A stretch of DNA of 64,000 bases. Origin: CAYUYV01 sp964522525. GTDB lineage: Bacteria > Pseudomonadota > Alphaproteobacteria > JAJFIK01. A program made the translations under genes and the position numbers. Where the stretch lies: contig CAZFWG010000013.1 in assembly GCA_964522525.1 (NCBI GenBank), forward strand, positions 6,153-70,152, given 5' to 3'. The notes beneath the pieces were generated by a model. That model made no database searches, had not been told where the DNA came from, and worked only from the letters and a program-made list of their open reading frames with translations. This document shows, in pieces, positions 9,230 to 17,865 of the stretch; positions within the stretch are counted from its first letter, which is position 1, and the number at the start of each line of letters is the position of its first letter.

Positions 9230-9757
9230 TCACCCGATCCGGATGGTTGAATCGTCGAGAAATGCGTAGGGCGGAATCTCAAGGTTGCTCGGCGCCGGAC
9301 CTTTGCGGATCCGCCCCGACGTATCGTAGTGGGAGCCGTGGCAGGGACAGAACCAGCCCTTGAAATCACCGGCATCGCCAAGGGGCACGCAGCCCAGATG
9401 GGTGCAGATGCCGACCATCACGAGCCATTCCGCCTTCCCTTCCTTGTGCCGCGCGTCGTCGGCTTCCGGGTCGGGCAGCGTGTCGACATCGACATTGACC
9501 GCTTCCGCGATTTCCTTTTCCGTCCGGCGGCGGACAAAAATCGGCTTGCCCTGCCAGAGCACCTTGATCTGCTGGCCCGGCGTCATTGTCGAAAGGTCAA
9601 CCTCGATGGTGGCGAGTGCACGCACCGCAGCCGAAGGGTTCATCTGGTCGATGAAGGGCCAAGCCATCAGGCCTGCACCGACGGCACCGAAAGCACCCGT
9701 TGCGATGTAAAGGAAATCGCGCCGGGTCGTTGTGTCATCATCTGTTGTAGCGGACAC
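9230..9757 (-). CDS. petA: Rieske iron-sulfur subunit of the bc1 complex
   Basis: This 175-residue protein carries the [2Fe-2S] cluster. The ligands are visible in CTHLGC (Cys118, His120) and CPCHGSHYD (Cys137, His140), with Cys123 and Cys139 placed for the usual disulfide. The N-terminus has a twin-arginine motif (TRRDFLYIATG) followed by a hydrophobic anchor, so it is a Tat-exported, N-terminally anchored Rieske protein. First gene of petABC; the next gene starts within a few bases. Confidence 0.98.
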   Translation of the reverse strand: MSATTDDDTTTRRDFLYIATGAFGAVGAGLMAWPFIDQMNPSAAVRALATIEVDLSTMTPGQQIKVLWQGKPIFVRRRTEKEIAEAVNVDVDTLPDPEADDARHKEGKAEWLVMVGICTHLGCVPLGDAGDFKGWFCPCHGSHYDTSGRIRKGPAPSNLEIPPYAFLDDSTIRIG

Positions 9758-10144
9758 CAGTCACCTCATTTCCCAAAGTGTCATCAATCGGCCGCCGAGA
9801 TCGCCGCACCAAAAGCCACCGTGCAAGAACGATCAAGTTCATACGCTCACGCCAGCCAGCCCGATCACGGTGGATAGAATCCCTTGAGCCGGACCTTAAC
9901 GACTTGACACGCTCGGGCCAAGTCATCGCTCGCCAAATCCCTCAAACCAGCGTGAATGGAGTATTGGCCCGCGTTTTTGGGCGTACCCCACACCCGCCTT
10001 GGGCATAAGCTTGCGTCTTCGCCTACTCGTGACGACTATTGATAAATGATCTCGTAACGCGTGCCAGGGGCACGTTGCCGCAAAGCGGTGGCGGCGGCCC
10101 ATGGAGGTCCAAACTATCGGGGCCGTTCTGAGGAAGCGGAAGCC
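9758..10144. other. Divergent intergenic region petA / trmL
   Basis: These 387 bases hold no gene that I can support. They must include the promoters of petABC (minus) and trmL-hemF (plus). A TTGACA hexamer is present at 9904, but I see no convincing partner -10 box at the right distance. Confidence 0.5.
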
Positions 10145-10657
10145 ATGCGTCTGGCTCTGTACCAACCGGATATTCCGCAGAATGTGGGGGCGGTCCTGCG
10201 TCTGGGCGCCTGTCTGGATGTGCCCGTGGATGTGATCGGGCCTTGCGGGTTTCCCTTTTCGGATAAAGGTCTGCATCGGGCGGGGATGGATTATGTCGCG
10301 GATGCGGAACTCGTCCACCACGCGTCATGGGAGCGCTTCGTCGAGACCGTCGGGGAGACGAAACACCGCGTCGTCCTGATGACCACCAAAGCGGCCATCC
10401 CCCACGTCACTTTTTCTTTTCAAAAGACCGACATTCTTCTTTTCGGCCGGGAAAGCGCCGGGGTTCCCGACTTTGTGCACGCCCGCGCCGAAGCCCGGCT
10501 CGTCATCCCGATGGCATCCGGACGCCGCTCCTTGAATGTCGCGACAAGCGCCGCCATGGTGCTGGGCGAGGCGCTGCGTCAGACCGGGGGCTGGCCCGTT
10601 GCCCAGTATGCCGATCATCCGGATCAGGTTCAGTTAAGGGGAGAAACCGCGTCATGA
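10145..10657 (+). CDS. trmL: tRNA (cytidine(34)-2'-O)-methyltransferase
   Basis: This 170-residue SPOUT-class enzyme methylates the wobble ribose of leucine tRNAs. Typical signatures are the N-terminal RLALYQPDIPQNVGAVLRL, LLFGRESAGVP, and the C-terminal knot region IPMASGRRSLNVATSAAMV. The ATG at 10145 follows gaggaagcggaag; a longer frame upstream lacks family similarity. Its stop overlaps the hemF start as ATGA, so the two are translationally coupled. Confidence 0.94.
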   Translation: MRLALYQPDIPQNVGAVLRLGACLDVPVDVIGPCGFPFSDKGLHRAGMDYVADAELVHHASWERFVETVGETKHRVVLMTTKAAIPHVTFSFQKTDILLFGRESAGVPDFVHARAEARLVIPMASGRRSLNVATSAAMVLGEALRQTGGWPVAQYADHPDQVQLRGETAS

Positions 10658-11658
10658 CCACCATCTCGACACCCGCCAGCCCCACGGCTCAGCGGATCGA
10701 CCGGGCCGCGGAGGCCCAGGCGATCACCCTGCACCCGCCCCTGCTCGGGCCGGCCGCGGGCATGGAAGAACGCCAGCTCGTGGAGACACGGAAAGACCAG
10801 GCCCGCGAATGGTTCGAGGTCCTGCGCAATCGCATCTGCACTCAGTTTCAGCGCCTGGAAGATGATCTGAGCCCCCAATCGCCCCTTGCCGACATGCCGC
10901 CGGGCCGCTTCGAGCGGATCGCCTGGGACCGGCCGGACAGCGAGAACGAAGTGGGCGGCGGCGGCGGGGTCATATCGATCATGCGCGGCCGTGTGTTCGA
11001 GAAAGTGGGCGTCAATATCTCAACCGTCCATGGCCGGTTCTCCGAAGAATTCGCGAAGAACATTCCCGGCGCCTCCGAAGACCCCCGATTCTGGGCGAGT
11101 GGGATCTCCCTCGTGGCTCATCCCCGGTCGCCTCGGGTGCCCACGGTCCACATGAACACGCGCCACATCGTCACGACCCGGGGCTGGTTCGGCGGCGGTG
11201 CGGACCTCACCCCCATGCTCGACTACCAGCGCCACGAGACTTTTCCCGATGCGCGGGACTTCCATGCCGCCATGCGCGCGGCCTGCGATCCTTTCGACAA
11301 GGGCGCCTATCGCAAATACGCCCAATGGTGCGACGAATATTTCTACCTGCCCCACCGCAAGGAGACCCGAGGCATCGGCGGGATCTTTTACGATTATTTG
11401 AACAGCGGTGACTGGGAGCGGGATTTCCGGTTCACCCGTGTTGTCGGCGAGGCCTTCCTCCAGGTCTATCCGGTCATCGTGCGCCGCCGGATGAACGAGG
11501 CCTGGGCGCCCGAAGAACGGGAAGAACAGCGCGCGCGGCGCGGCCGCTATGTGGAGTTCAATCTGCTCTATGACCGGGGCACCCAGTTCGGGCTCAAGAC
11601 CGGCGGCAATGTGGAAGCGATCCTCATGTCCTTGCCGCCCGATGTGGCCTGGCCCTGA
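10654..11658 (+). CDS. hemF: Oxygen-dependent coproporphyrinogen III oxidase
   Basis: This 334-residue haem biosynthesis enzyme oxidatively decarboxylates coproporphyrinogen III and needs O2. Conserved blocks include FEKVGVNISTVHG, TVHMNTRHIVT, WFGGGADLTPM and FNLLYDRGTQFGLKTGGN near the C-terminus. The start is the ATG overlapping the trmL stop by 4 bp. A long N-terminal stretch of about 35 residues precedes the conserved part. Its position near petABC fits a respiratory and haem neighbourhood. Confidence 0.97.
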   Translation: MTTISTPASPTAQRIDRAAEAQAITLHPPLLGPAAGMEERQLVETRKDQAREWFEVLRNRICTQFQRLEDDLSPQSPLADMPPGRFERIAWDRPDSENEVGGGGGVISIMRGRVFEKVGVNISTVHGRFSEEFAKNIPGASEDPRFWASGISLVAHPRSPRVPTVHMNTRHIVTTRGWFGGGADLTPMLDYQRHETFPDARDFHAAMRAACDPFDKGAYRKYAQWCDEYFYLPHRKETRGIGGIFYDYLNSGDWERDFRFTRVVGEAFLQVYPVIVRRRMNEAWAPEEREEQRARRGRYVEFNLLYDRGTQFGLKTGGNVEAILMSLPPDVAWP

Positions 11659-11727
11659 CCGGCGGCCTTGATGCGGGCTCAATCGCGGGAAAAGCTCCTC
11701 CCTGAATAGGGACGTAATCCGTGGCCT

Positions 11728-11756
11728 TTGCGCGATGGAAGCGCGCCCCGTATAAA
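11728..11756 (+). promoter_or_regulatory. Predicted sigma70-type promoter
   Basis: TTGCGC (11728-11733), a 17-base spacer and TATAAA (11751-11756) lie 50 bp before the start of the secreted hypothetical gene at 11807. The match is good, but expression is not shown. Confidence 0.6.
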
Positions 11757-11806
11757 GACGTCAGCCCCGAGCCGGTTCGGGTAAACGGTTAAGAACGGAG
11801 CATTCC

Positions 11807-12346
11807 ATGGCCCGCTTCACGGTCTTCCTTCCCTTCGTCGTTGCTGTCCTGGCCCTTTCATCGCCCGCCCCCGCCGCCGATCTGTCGATCGAGGCCTTCA
11901 TGGGGTCTTGGAAAGGATCGGCCATTTCCGAAAACGAGGTTTCCGTTCATTTCCACGTGGAAGCCCGGGATATCGGCGTGACCTTCCGGAAGATCGACAC
12001 GGATCAATTCAAGATGATCTCCGAGACGATCCAACGGAAAAAGGGCGACCCGGAGAACCCGACCGAAAAGCTGAAAACCAGCGAAACGACCTTTGAAAAG
12101 GGTCAAAACGGCATCTGGTGGGCAACCGACAACGGCGATCCCCGCAACGGCGGTATCCTTCGCTGGGCGCGAATTGAAGAGAACGCCCTGATTGTTAATA
12201 CGTTCGCGATCCGGGAGGACGGCAAATCCCAGATCCAGGCCCACCACCGGGCGATCACCGATCGGGGGATGGAGCTTGTGTTCACGAGCAATGTGGACGG
12301 AGAACTCATCCGTACCGTGAAGGGCCAGCTCGTCCGGGTTCAGTGA
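11807..12346 (+). CDS. Secreted hypothetical protein
   Basis: This 179-residue protein has a clear signal peptide (TVFLPFVVAVLALSSPAPAA, cleavage near Ala24). The mature 155 residues alternate hydrophobic and polar residues as in an antiparallel beta-barrel or lipocalin-like fold: FMGSWKGSAISENEVSVHFH, then WWATDNGDPRNGGILRWARI, ending in LVFTSNVDGELIRTVKGQL. I do not recognise a family. It has its own promoter and faces the cca gene 6 bp away with no terminator between them. It is probably periplasmic. Confidence 0.75.
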   Translation: MARFTVFLPFVVAVLALSSPAPAADLSIEAFMGSWKGSAISENEVSVHFHVEARDIGVTFRKIDTDQFKMISETIQRKKGDPENPTEKLKTSETTFEKGQNGIWWATDNGDPRNGGILRWARIEENALIVNTFAIREDGKSQIQAHHRAITDRGMELVFTSNVDGELIRTVKGQLVRVQ

Positions 12347-12352
12347 CGGGCG

Positions 12353-13594
12353 TCATTTCCGGACCCACTCCGCCAGACGGGAAAGCAGCGCCGCCCGGTC
12401 GAGGGTGAAATCACTCTCGACCCAGGCCGCTTCGAGCTGCTCGAGCACCCGGCCCATTTCTGGCCCCCTGGGCACGCCCGCCGCGATCGCGTCCGCCCCT
12501 TTGAGGGGAAAGTCGGGCCTCTCCCACCGCTCAATGAAGGACAACATGTCCTTGGCGCGCGCGTCACTCACCGGGTGATCGCCCAGGGCTTGGGACAGCA
12601 CACAATGCTCCCGGGCCACATCCCGGCCATGGGCATGGATCAGGCGCCGCAGCGCGCCTTCCGAGATCTCCATCGCGCTCGAAGTGACCACCTGGAAACC
12701 GTCCACCAGCTGGCGCGTGGCCGCATTGGACAGCCGCCAGCGGCGGGCCAGTGGACGCGGATCCTGAGCCACAAGAGCCGCAAGACGGCGCACCGGCTCT
12801 GGCGCCAGTCCAAGACGCGTTTCCGTGTCGATGACCCGGCCGAGCCGCGCCAAATCGATCCCTTCGGGGATCAAGGCGTCCATGATGTTGCTGTCGGCCA
12901 TGACCTCAAGGACGGGGACAGGCTTTCCGGCCGCCAACAGCTTCAGCATTTCCCGCTGGATGCGTTCACCGGAAAGTTTTTCAAGGCCCTGACGCTCTGT
13001 ACGGGCGGCCGTCAGGCCCGCCGCGTCGAGCACGCCCTTGCCGTACCAGGCGTGCATCCGGAAAAACCGGAGGATGCGCAGGAAATCCTCGCGGATGCGG
13101 GTCGTGGCATCGCCGATGAAGCGGACGCGGCCCTTGGAAAGGTCCGCCACGCCCCCGACGCAGTCGAAAATGGCGCCGTCCTGAGCCGCAAAAAGGGCGT
13201 TCATGGTGAAGTCCCGACGCTGGGCGTCTTCTTCCCATTCTGACGTGTAGGCGATGGTGGCCCGGCGGCCGTCGGTCGCCACGTCGCGGCGCAGGGTGGT
13301 GATCTCGAAACCCTGCCCGTCAACGACCGCCGTCACCGTGCCATGGGCAAGCCCGGTGGGCACCGCCTTGAGCCCGGCGGTCTCCAAACGGGTGATCACG
13401 GTTTCCGGGGGATGGATGGTGGCAATGTCGACATCGTCAACATCAAGGCCCAGAAGGGCGTTGCGCACACATCCGCCCACGAACCGGGCGGCATCCTGCT
13501 CCGGGTCCTGGAGGGTGGCCATAAGACGGCGTGTGGGCGGCGCCGTCAGCCAGGGCGCTTCAGCGTCTGTCAGTCGTCGGATGGAGGACGTCAC
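12353..13594 (-). CDS. cca: CCA-adding tRNA nucleotidyltransferase
   Basis: This 413-residue class II nucleotidyltransferase adds or repairs the tRNA 3' CCA end; poly(A) polymerase activity is the alternative within the family. The head domain shows FVGGCVRNALLGLDVDDVDI, where GG is at residues 40-41 and the catalytic DxD at 54-56. RRDFTMNALF and IREDFLRILRFFR follow as expected for motifs of this superfamily. The GTG start overlaps the upstream stop (GTGA). Last gene of a four-gene operon with the DUF1285, Nudix and small membrane protein genes. Confidence 0.93.
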   Translation of the reverse strand: MTSSIRRLTDAEAPWLTAPPTRRLMATLQDPEQDAARFVGGCVRNALLGLDVDDVDIATIHPPETVITRLETAGLKAVPTGLAHGTVTAVVDGQGFEITTLRRDVATDGRRATIAYTSEWEEDAQRRDFTMNALFAAQDGAIFDCVGGVADLSKGRVRFIGDATTRIREDFLRILRFFRMHAWYGKGVLDAAGLTAARTERQGLEKLSGERIQREMLKLLAAGKPVPVLEVMADSNIMDALIPEGIDLARLGRVIDTETRLGLAPEPVRRLAALVAQDPRPLARRWRLSNAATRQLVDGFQVVTSSAMEISEGALRRLIHAHGRDVAREHCVLSQALGDHPVSDARAKDMLSFIERWERPDFPLKGADAIAAGVPRGPEMGRVLEQLEAAWVESDFTLDRAALLSRLAEWVRK

Positions 13595-13932
13595 TGATCG
13601 TCATCATCTCCTTGGGGCTTCTTCTTCTGATCCTCTGTTTCTCCTTTTTCCGCCTCCGCGCCGGCGGGGGTCAGTTTGCCGGGGATCAGTTTGCCGTCTT
13701 CAAAGCGGGCGGGCGTGTAGGTCGCACCCGCCTTTTCCCCTTGGGTAAAGGCCAGGAAAAAGAAACTTATGGCCAAGGCGACAAACGCGACGCTGGTGCA
13801 CAGGATCAACGGGGCGGGATTCCAGTTCGCCAGATCGAACGGATCGCGCTTGCGCACCACCCACAGATACAGGCCGAACAGGACGAAGGGCAGCAGCAGG
13901 ATCAAGAGACGCAGCAGAAGAAATCTCAGCAT
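13591..13932 (-). CDS. Small membrane protein, DUF6111-like
   Basis: This 113-residue protein has two membrane helices (about residues 2-25 and 39-62) and a charged C-terminal tail rich in Glu, Lys, Gln and Asp. I start it at the ATG at 13932, overlapping the Nudix stop by a few bases. Position between a Nudix gene and cca is the context in which I recall alphaproteobacterial DUF6111 proteins, so I give that label from memory. Function unknown. Confidence 0.75.
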   Translation of the reverse strand: MLRFLLLRLLILLLPFVLFGLYLWVVRKRDPFDLANWNPAPLILCTSVAFVALAISFFFLAFTQGEKAGATYTPARFEDGKLIPGKLTPAGAEAEKGETEDQKKKPQGDDDDQ

Positions 13933-14564
13933 TCCTCGAACAGCCTTTTGTAAAAAGCCACCAGCATCGCGGCGGTAGCGCCCCAAATATAGTGTTCCCC
14001 GAAGGGAATGGCGTAATAGCAGCGCAGTTGACCCTGCCATTCCACTTCATGGCACTGATGGTTCGTCGGATCCATCAGGAACGCCGCCGGCACCTCGAAG
14101 GCTTGCGCCACCTCACCCGGATCGATCAGGGGCTCGAAGGGTCCCTGGATAAGCCCGACCACGGGCATGACGCAATAGCCGGTGACCGTCTCATAGGGAT
14201 CCAGAAGACCCAGAACCTCGACCCGGTCACGGGCGAGACCCACTTCCTCTTCCGCTTCCCGAAGCGCGGCCTCGATCGGGGTCGGATCGTGGGGCTCAAG
14301 CCGCCCGCCCGGAAAACTGACCTGCCCGGCATGGGACTTCAGATGGGCCGCCCGCAAGGTCAGCAGGATCGACAAACCCTCGGGCGTGTCGATCAGGGGC
14401 ACGAGCACGGCGGCGGGTTTCAAGTCCGCCCGGTCCCGCCGGTCCAGGTTCAGATGGGCGTTCAGGTCATAGTCGCTCGCCATGGGCACGAGGGAGGCCA
14501 GATCCAGAAGATCCGGGGCCGGGGCAACCCGGTCGGCGATGCGGCGCAGAAGCTCGTCTTTCAC
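13926..14564 (-). CDS. CoA pyrophosphatase, Nudix family
   Basis: This 212-residue Nudix hydrolase resembles CoA diphosphatases (NudL type). The Nudix box runs from GGRLEPHDPTPIEAALREAE through EEVGL, and the upstream LLTLRAAHLKSHAGQVSFPG is the characteristic CoA-pyrophosphatase (UPF0035) extension. It probably hydrolyses CoA and derivatives to phosphopantetheine and 3',5'-ADP. It overlaps the downstream membrane protein gene and follows the DUF1285 gene by 93 bp. Confidence 0.9.
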   Translation of the reverse strand: MKDELLRRIADRVAPAPDLLDLASLVPMASDYDLNAHLNLDRRDRADLKPAAVLVPLIDTPEGLSILLTLRAAHLKSHAGQVSFPGGRLEPHDPTPIEAALREAEEEVGLARDRVEVLGLLDPYETVTGYCVMPVVGLIQGPFEPLIDPGEVAQAFEVPAAFLMDPTNHQCHEVEWQGQLRCYYAIPFGEHYIWGATAAMLVAFYKRLFEEC

Positions 14565-14657
14565 GGCGGAAGTCCTTCAAAGCGAGGTCCGGGGCGCAGC
14601 GGCGCCCGTGGGGCGCCGGTTTTCCGGACAGATCCGCCGACGGCCAAGGGCGCGCGA

Positions 14658-15281
14658 TCAGGTGAACGGCTCCACATCGTCAGCGGGGGAAAAGGGGAAA
14701 AAGGCGCCCTCGCTCCAGACACCGAAGACGCGTTCCCCTCCCATGTCGTGCACCACGCACAATTCGGCAAGGTCGTAATAGACAGGCCGCGAGATCAAGG
14801 CCTCGAGACCCCGGCGCACATGGACGTAAGGCGCCGGCTCCTGGGTCTCGGGATCCGTGACGACGCGCAGGGGGTTGTCGGGGCCCGCCACGACGCTGTC
14901 CCCCACCGATGTGGTGAAGGTCAGCCGCTGGGCCGTTCCCTCCCCGTCAACGGCCAGCGAAACGGCCAGAAAAGGCGCATCCTCCACGGTGATGCCGACC
15001 CTTTCGACGGGCGTCACAAGATAGTATCGGCCGTCGGGATCGAGCCGCAGGATCGTGGAAAAGAGCCGCACCAGCGCCGGCCGCTGGATGGGCGAGCCCA
15101 AATAGGACCAGGATCCGTCCCGGTGAATGCGGATATCGAGATCGCCATGATAGGGCGGGTTCCACAGGTGAACCGGCGGCAGGCCCCGCGTTTTCGTCTC
15201 GGTCTGCGATCGGGCTTCATCCAGGCCGCGCACGGGCGGCTCCTCGGAAGCCCCCGACCCGTTTTTCGACTGTTCAGACAT
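14658..15281 (-). CDS. DUF1285 domain protein
   Basis: This 207-residue cytoplasmic protein matches the DUF1285 family. Features are VHLWNPPYHGDLDIRIHRDG near residue 37, SPIQRPALVRLFSTILR, the DGRYYLVTPVERV segment, and PYVHVRRGLEALISRPVYYD in the C-terminal half. The first 30 residues are a polar disordered leader. It opens the operon continuing to Nudix, membrane protein and cca. Molecular function is unknown; the conserved company of tRNA-end and CoA metabolism genes is suggestive only. Confidence 0.85.
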   Translation of the reverse strand: MSEQSKNGSGASEEPPVRGLDEARSQTETKTRGLPPVHLWNPPYHGDLDIRIHRDGSWSYLGSPIQRPALVRLFSTILRLDPDGRYYLVTPVERVGITVEDAPFLAVSLAVDGEGTAQRLTFTTSVGDSVVAGPDNPLRVVTDPETQEPAPYVHVRRGLEALISRPVYYDLAELCVVHDMGGERVFGVWSEGAFFPFSPADDVEPFT

Positions 15282-15379
15282 GGCTCATTCCCGTTGGACC
15301 ACGGACCCTAGCCGGAAGAACTAGCCATGGGATCCGGCACCCTTCATAATAGGGTCTGGTGCTGGATGGGGAAACCGGA

Positions 15380-15616
15380 ATGCCCGAGAGCAAAAAGCCC
15401 GTGACTCAAGAGACCACGGCCGTGGTGCTTCGGGCCCTGCAGATCTCGAGTCTGATTATCATCGCGATGGGCCTGTATCTCTTCTGGGGTTCGCAATTGA
15501 GGCTCATCGGGCTTGGCGTCATCGCCTTCGGCATCGCGGACTTTTTCCTGGCCCCCCTCCTCTTGCAACGGGTGGTCAGCCGTCAGAATGACCAAAATAC
15601 AGGGAGTGGTTTCTGA
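15380..15616 (+). CDS. Small two-helix membrane protein
   Basis: This 78-residue protein begins at MPESKK and has two hydrophobic segments (ISSLIIIAMGLYLFW and LIGLGVIAFGIADFFLAPLL) joined by a short loop. An in-frame GTG 21 bases upstream is possible. It heads a run of three small membrane protein genes on the same strand. I do not recognise a family. Confidence 0.6.
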   Translation: MPESKKPVTQETTAVVLRALQISSLIIIAMGLYLFWGSQLRLIGLGVIAFGIADFFLAPLLLQRVVSRQNDQNTGSGF

Positions 15617-15627
15617 ACAGGAAACCA

Positions 15628-15858
15628 ATGCGCATCATGACCTCAACCACATCGGACGCTCGTCCCTCGAAAGTCGATGGCCTGCTCAAGAATGTTTTGA
15701 TCTTCGCCATTCCGGCGCTTATCGCGCTGGGCCTTTATTTTTGGTTCGTACACGGTGAGATGATGATCGCCCTCATCCATTTCGCCCTGGCCGCCGTGGA
15801 CGGCGCCCTGGCCTGGAGCTTTCTGCGCCGCCGCAAGCCAAGCCCTGTCGAGGGCTGA
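15628..15858 (+). CDS. Small two-helix membrane protein
   Basis: This 76-residue protein has a polar N-terminus, then two predicted membrane helices (NVLIFAIPALIALGLYFWFV and MMIALIHFALAAVDGALAWS) and a basic end RRRKPS. It starts 12 bp after the previous gene and is likely co-transcribed. No family recognised. Confidence 0.65.
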   Translation: MRIMTSTTSDARPSKVDGLLKNVLIFAIPALIALGLYFWFVHGEMMIALIHFALAAVDGALAWSFLRRRKPSPVEG

Positions 15859-16013
15859 GCGCAAACAACCCGGTTCAAGCCCATTCGGACGCTCCGTTTT
15901 GAAACGGCGCGGCCGTTCGGCGTGTTGTGCGGGCACCGCAAATCCTAAAATCATCTAGAATAAGTAGACACGGGATAAGGATTGCTCGGGGTCGGATCGA
16001 TTGGGAGGGTGAG

Positions 16014-16262
16014 ATGGCGGAGGACAAGAAAGGGGACACCAACGGTGCCGTGAAGGTCGCCTTCCGGCTGCTGACGGTCAGTCTGGCGGTCGGGGTTGTC
16101 ATTTGGTTCGTGATGATGGCGGTCGGCATGATCGCGGCTTTTCCCTGGGGTCTTCTAGGTCTCGTTCCCCTCGTCGGGATCGGCATCCTGCTCTGGGTCG
16201 TTGTCAAGGAGCGCCTGGACAATCAAGACGATGATTATTATTCAAAGAATGTGGACGAGTGA
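16014..16262 (+). CDS. Small membrane protein
   Basis: This 82-residue protein starts at MAEDKKG after gggaggg. Two hydrophobic helices (LLTVSLAVGVVIWFVMMAVG and FPWGLLGLVPLVGIGILLWV) are followed by an acidic, tyrosine-containing tail (DNQDDDYYSKNVDE). It is 16 bp upstream of the YbjQ-family gene, suggesting co-transcription. No family recognised. Confidence 0.7.
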   Translation: MAEDKKGDTNGAVKVAFRLLTVSLAVGVVIWFVMMAVGMIAAFPWGLLGLVPLVGIGILLWVVVKERLDNQDDDYYSKNVDE

Positions 16263-16277
16263 TCGGGGGAGTGTCTC

Positions 16278-16592
16278 ATGCTGATAACCAGTCAAGATCA
16301 GTTTGCGGACCGTCAGATCGCACAGACCCTGGGTCTCGTGAAAGGCAATGTGGTGCGCGCGCGGTTTTTCGGGCGGGACATCCTCGCGGCCCTGCGCACC
16401 ATTGTCGGCGGTGAGGTTTCCGAATACACGAAGCTGATGGCGGAGGCGCGCGAACAGGCGCTCGATCGGATGATCGCCAATGCCGAAAAGCTTGACGCCA
16501 ACGGCATTGTCACCGTCCGCTTCACCACATCCATGATCATGCAGGCCACGGCGGAAATCCTGGTCACGGGCACCGCCGTCCGCCTGAATTGA
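16278..16592 (+). CDS. YbjQ / UPF0145 family protein
   Basis: This 104-residue protein has the small alpha/beta fold annotated as a heavy-metal-binding domain family. The recognisable pattern is QTLGLVKGNVVRARFFGRDI, IVGGEVSEYTKLMAEAREQA and the final strand AEILVTGTAVRL. Members form homo-pentamers; their function is not settled, and the metal-binding label is historical. It follows the small membrane protein gene by 16 bp. Confidence 0.9.
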   Translation: MLITSQDQFADRQIAQTLGLVKGNVVRARFFGRDILAALRTIVGGEVSEYTKLMAEAREQALDRMIANAEKLDANGIVTVRFTTSMIMQATAEILVTGTAVRLN

Positions 16593-16634
16593 CCAATTGC
16601 GGGCGTGTTTTGCGAGATGCCGATGGGGGGCACC

Positions 16635-17669
16635 ATGGGAGCGAGAACAGGGGCGATCATCGCCGTCCTCATGGGCCTGTCGGCCATGCCGGTTTCAGGA
16701 GACGACAGAATGACCTCGGGATGGCGCACCTTGAGCGGTGAGCCACCGGCCGTCATCGCCCATCGCGGGGCGAGCGGTCTGCGGCCCGAACACACGATCG
16801 AGGCCTATACGCTTGCCATTGATCAGGGCGCCGACTGGATCGAGCCGGACCTGGTCGTCACCAAAGACGGTGTGCTCGTGGCCCGCCATGAGCGTCACCT
16901 CTCCCACACGACCGATGTGGCCGATCACGCGGTATTTGCCGACCGGCGCGTCACCAAATCCAGCAATGGACAGGACCTCACCGATTGGTGGGTGGAAGAT
17001 TTCACCCTGGCCGAGCTCAAGACCCTGCGGGCCCGGCAGGCCCGGGAAGACCGGTCCAAGGCCTATGACGGGCAATTCGCCATTCCCACTTTCGCCGAGG
17101 TCGTCGCCCTCGCCCAAGCCCGCTCGACGCCGGATCGCACCATTGGCGTGATCCCGGAAACCAAGGAACCCGGCGCCTTGAGCGCTTTGGGGTTCGATAT
17201 TGCCGGTCTCCTGATCGCCGAGTTGAAAGCGGCGGGATGGATGGATGAAAGCGCGCCTGTGATCGTCCAGTCCTTCGAGCCGGAGGTCCTGAAAGTCCTC
17301 AAGGACCGTCATCCCGTGCGCCGGGTCCAGCTGGTCTTTGCCATCTCCGACGGCAAGGAGGGGGTGAAAAGCAATATCCCCTTGGACCACATCCCGTCTT
17401 ACGCGGCCGCCGTGGGGCCTCAAAAGACCTTGACCGTCACGCCCGCCGGCGCGTCCACGGATTTCGTGTCGCGCGCCCATGGACTGGGCCTTGCGGTCTA
17501 TCCCTGGACCTACCGGGATGACGCCCCGCCCGAGGATGGGGCGGGCATCGAGGCCGAGCTTTCCCAGGCCTATGCCCTTGGGGTCGACGGCGTGTTCACC
17601 GATTTCCCCGCCACGGCCGTGGCCGTTCGCCGCTCCCTTGCCCCGACGGCGGCGGGGCAAACGGAGTGA
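16635..17669 (+). CDS. glpQ: Periplasmic glycerophosphodiester phosphodiesterase
   Basis: This 344-residue secreted enzyme hydrolyses glycerophosphodiesters to glycerol-3-phosphate and an alcohol. The signal peptide covers residues 1-22. Active-site residues are His43 and Arg44 (IAHRGASGLRPEHT), Glu52, Glu70 and Asp72 (IEPDLVVTKDG) and His85. The C-terminal KGVNS-type region is followed by a VDGVFTDFP motif, as expected for the TIM-barrel GDPD family. Other in-frame starts lie up to 30 bases upstream. No glycerol-phosphate transporter genes are adjacent. Confidence 0.92.
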   Translation: MGARTGAIIAVLMGLSAMPVSGDDRMTSGWRTLSGEPPAVIAHRGASGLRPEHTIEAYTLAIDQGADWIEPDLVVTKDGVLVARHERHLSHTTDVADHAVFADRRVTKSSNGQDLTDWWVEDFTLAELKTLRARQAREDRSKAYDGQFAIPTFAEVVALAQARSTPDRTIGVIPETKEPGALSALGFDIAGLLIAELKAAGWMDESAPVIVQSFEPEVLKVLKDRHPVRRVQLVFAISDGKEGVKSNIPLDHIPSYAAAVGPQKTLTVTPAGASTDFVSRAHGLGLAVYPWTYRDDAPPEDGAGIEAELSQAYALGVDGVFTDFPATAVAVRRSLAPTAAGQTE

Positions 17670-17865
17670 TCCTTCAAACCGGCTTGACCCACCCCATCGA
17701 AATTCGGCCTTAATGCCGCCACCCTCATTGTATGGGTGAAAGGATCGGGCTGCTTTTGGCACGTTTTGCCCTTGCGACCCGAGAAGATGGGCCTTTGCCC
17801 GTAAAACAAGGCATATAGTCACGCGGTCGGCGCCCATCCGCCGGCGCTGTTGGTCTGGATTGAAC

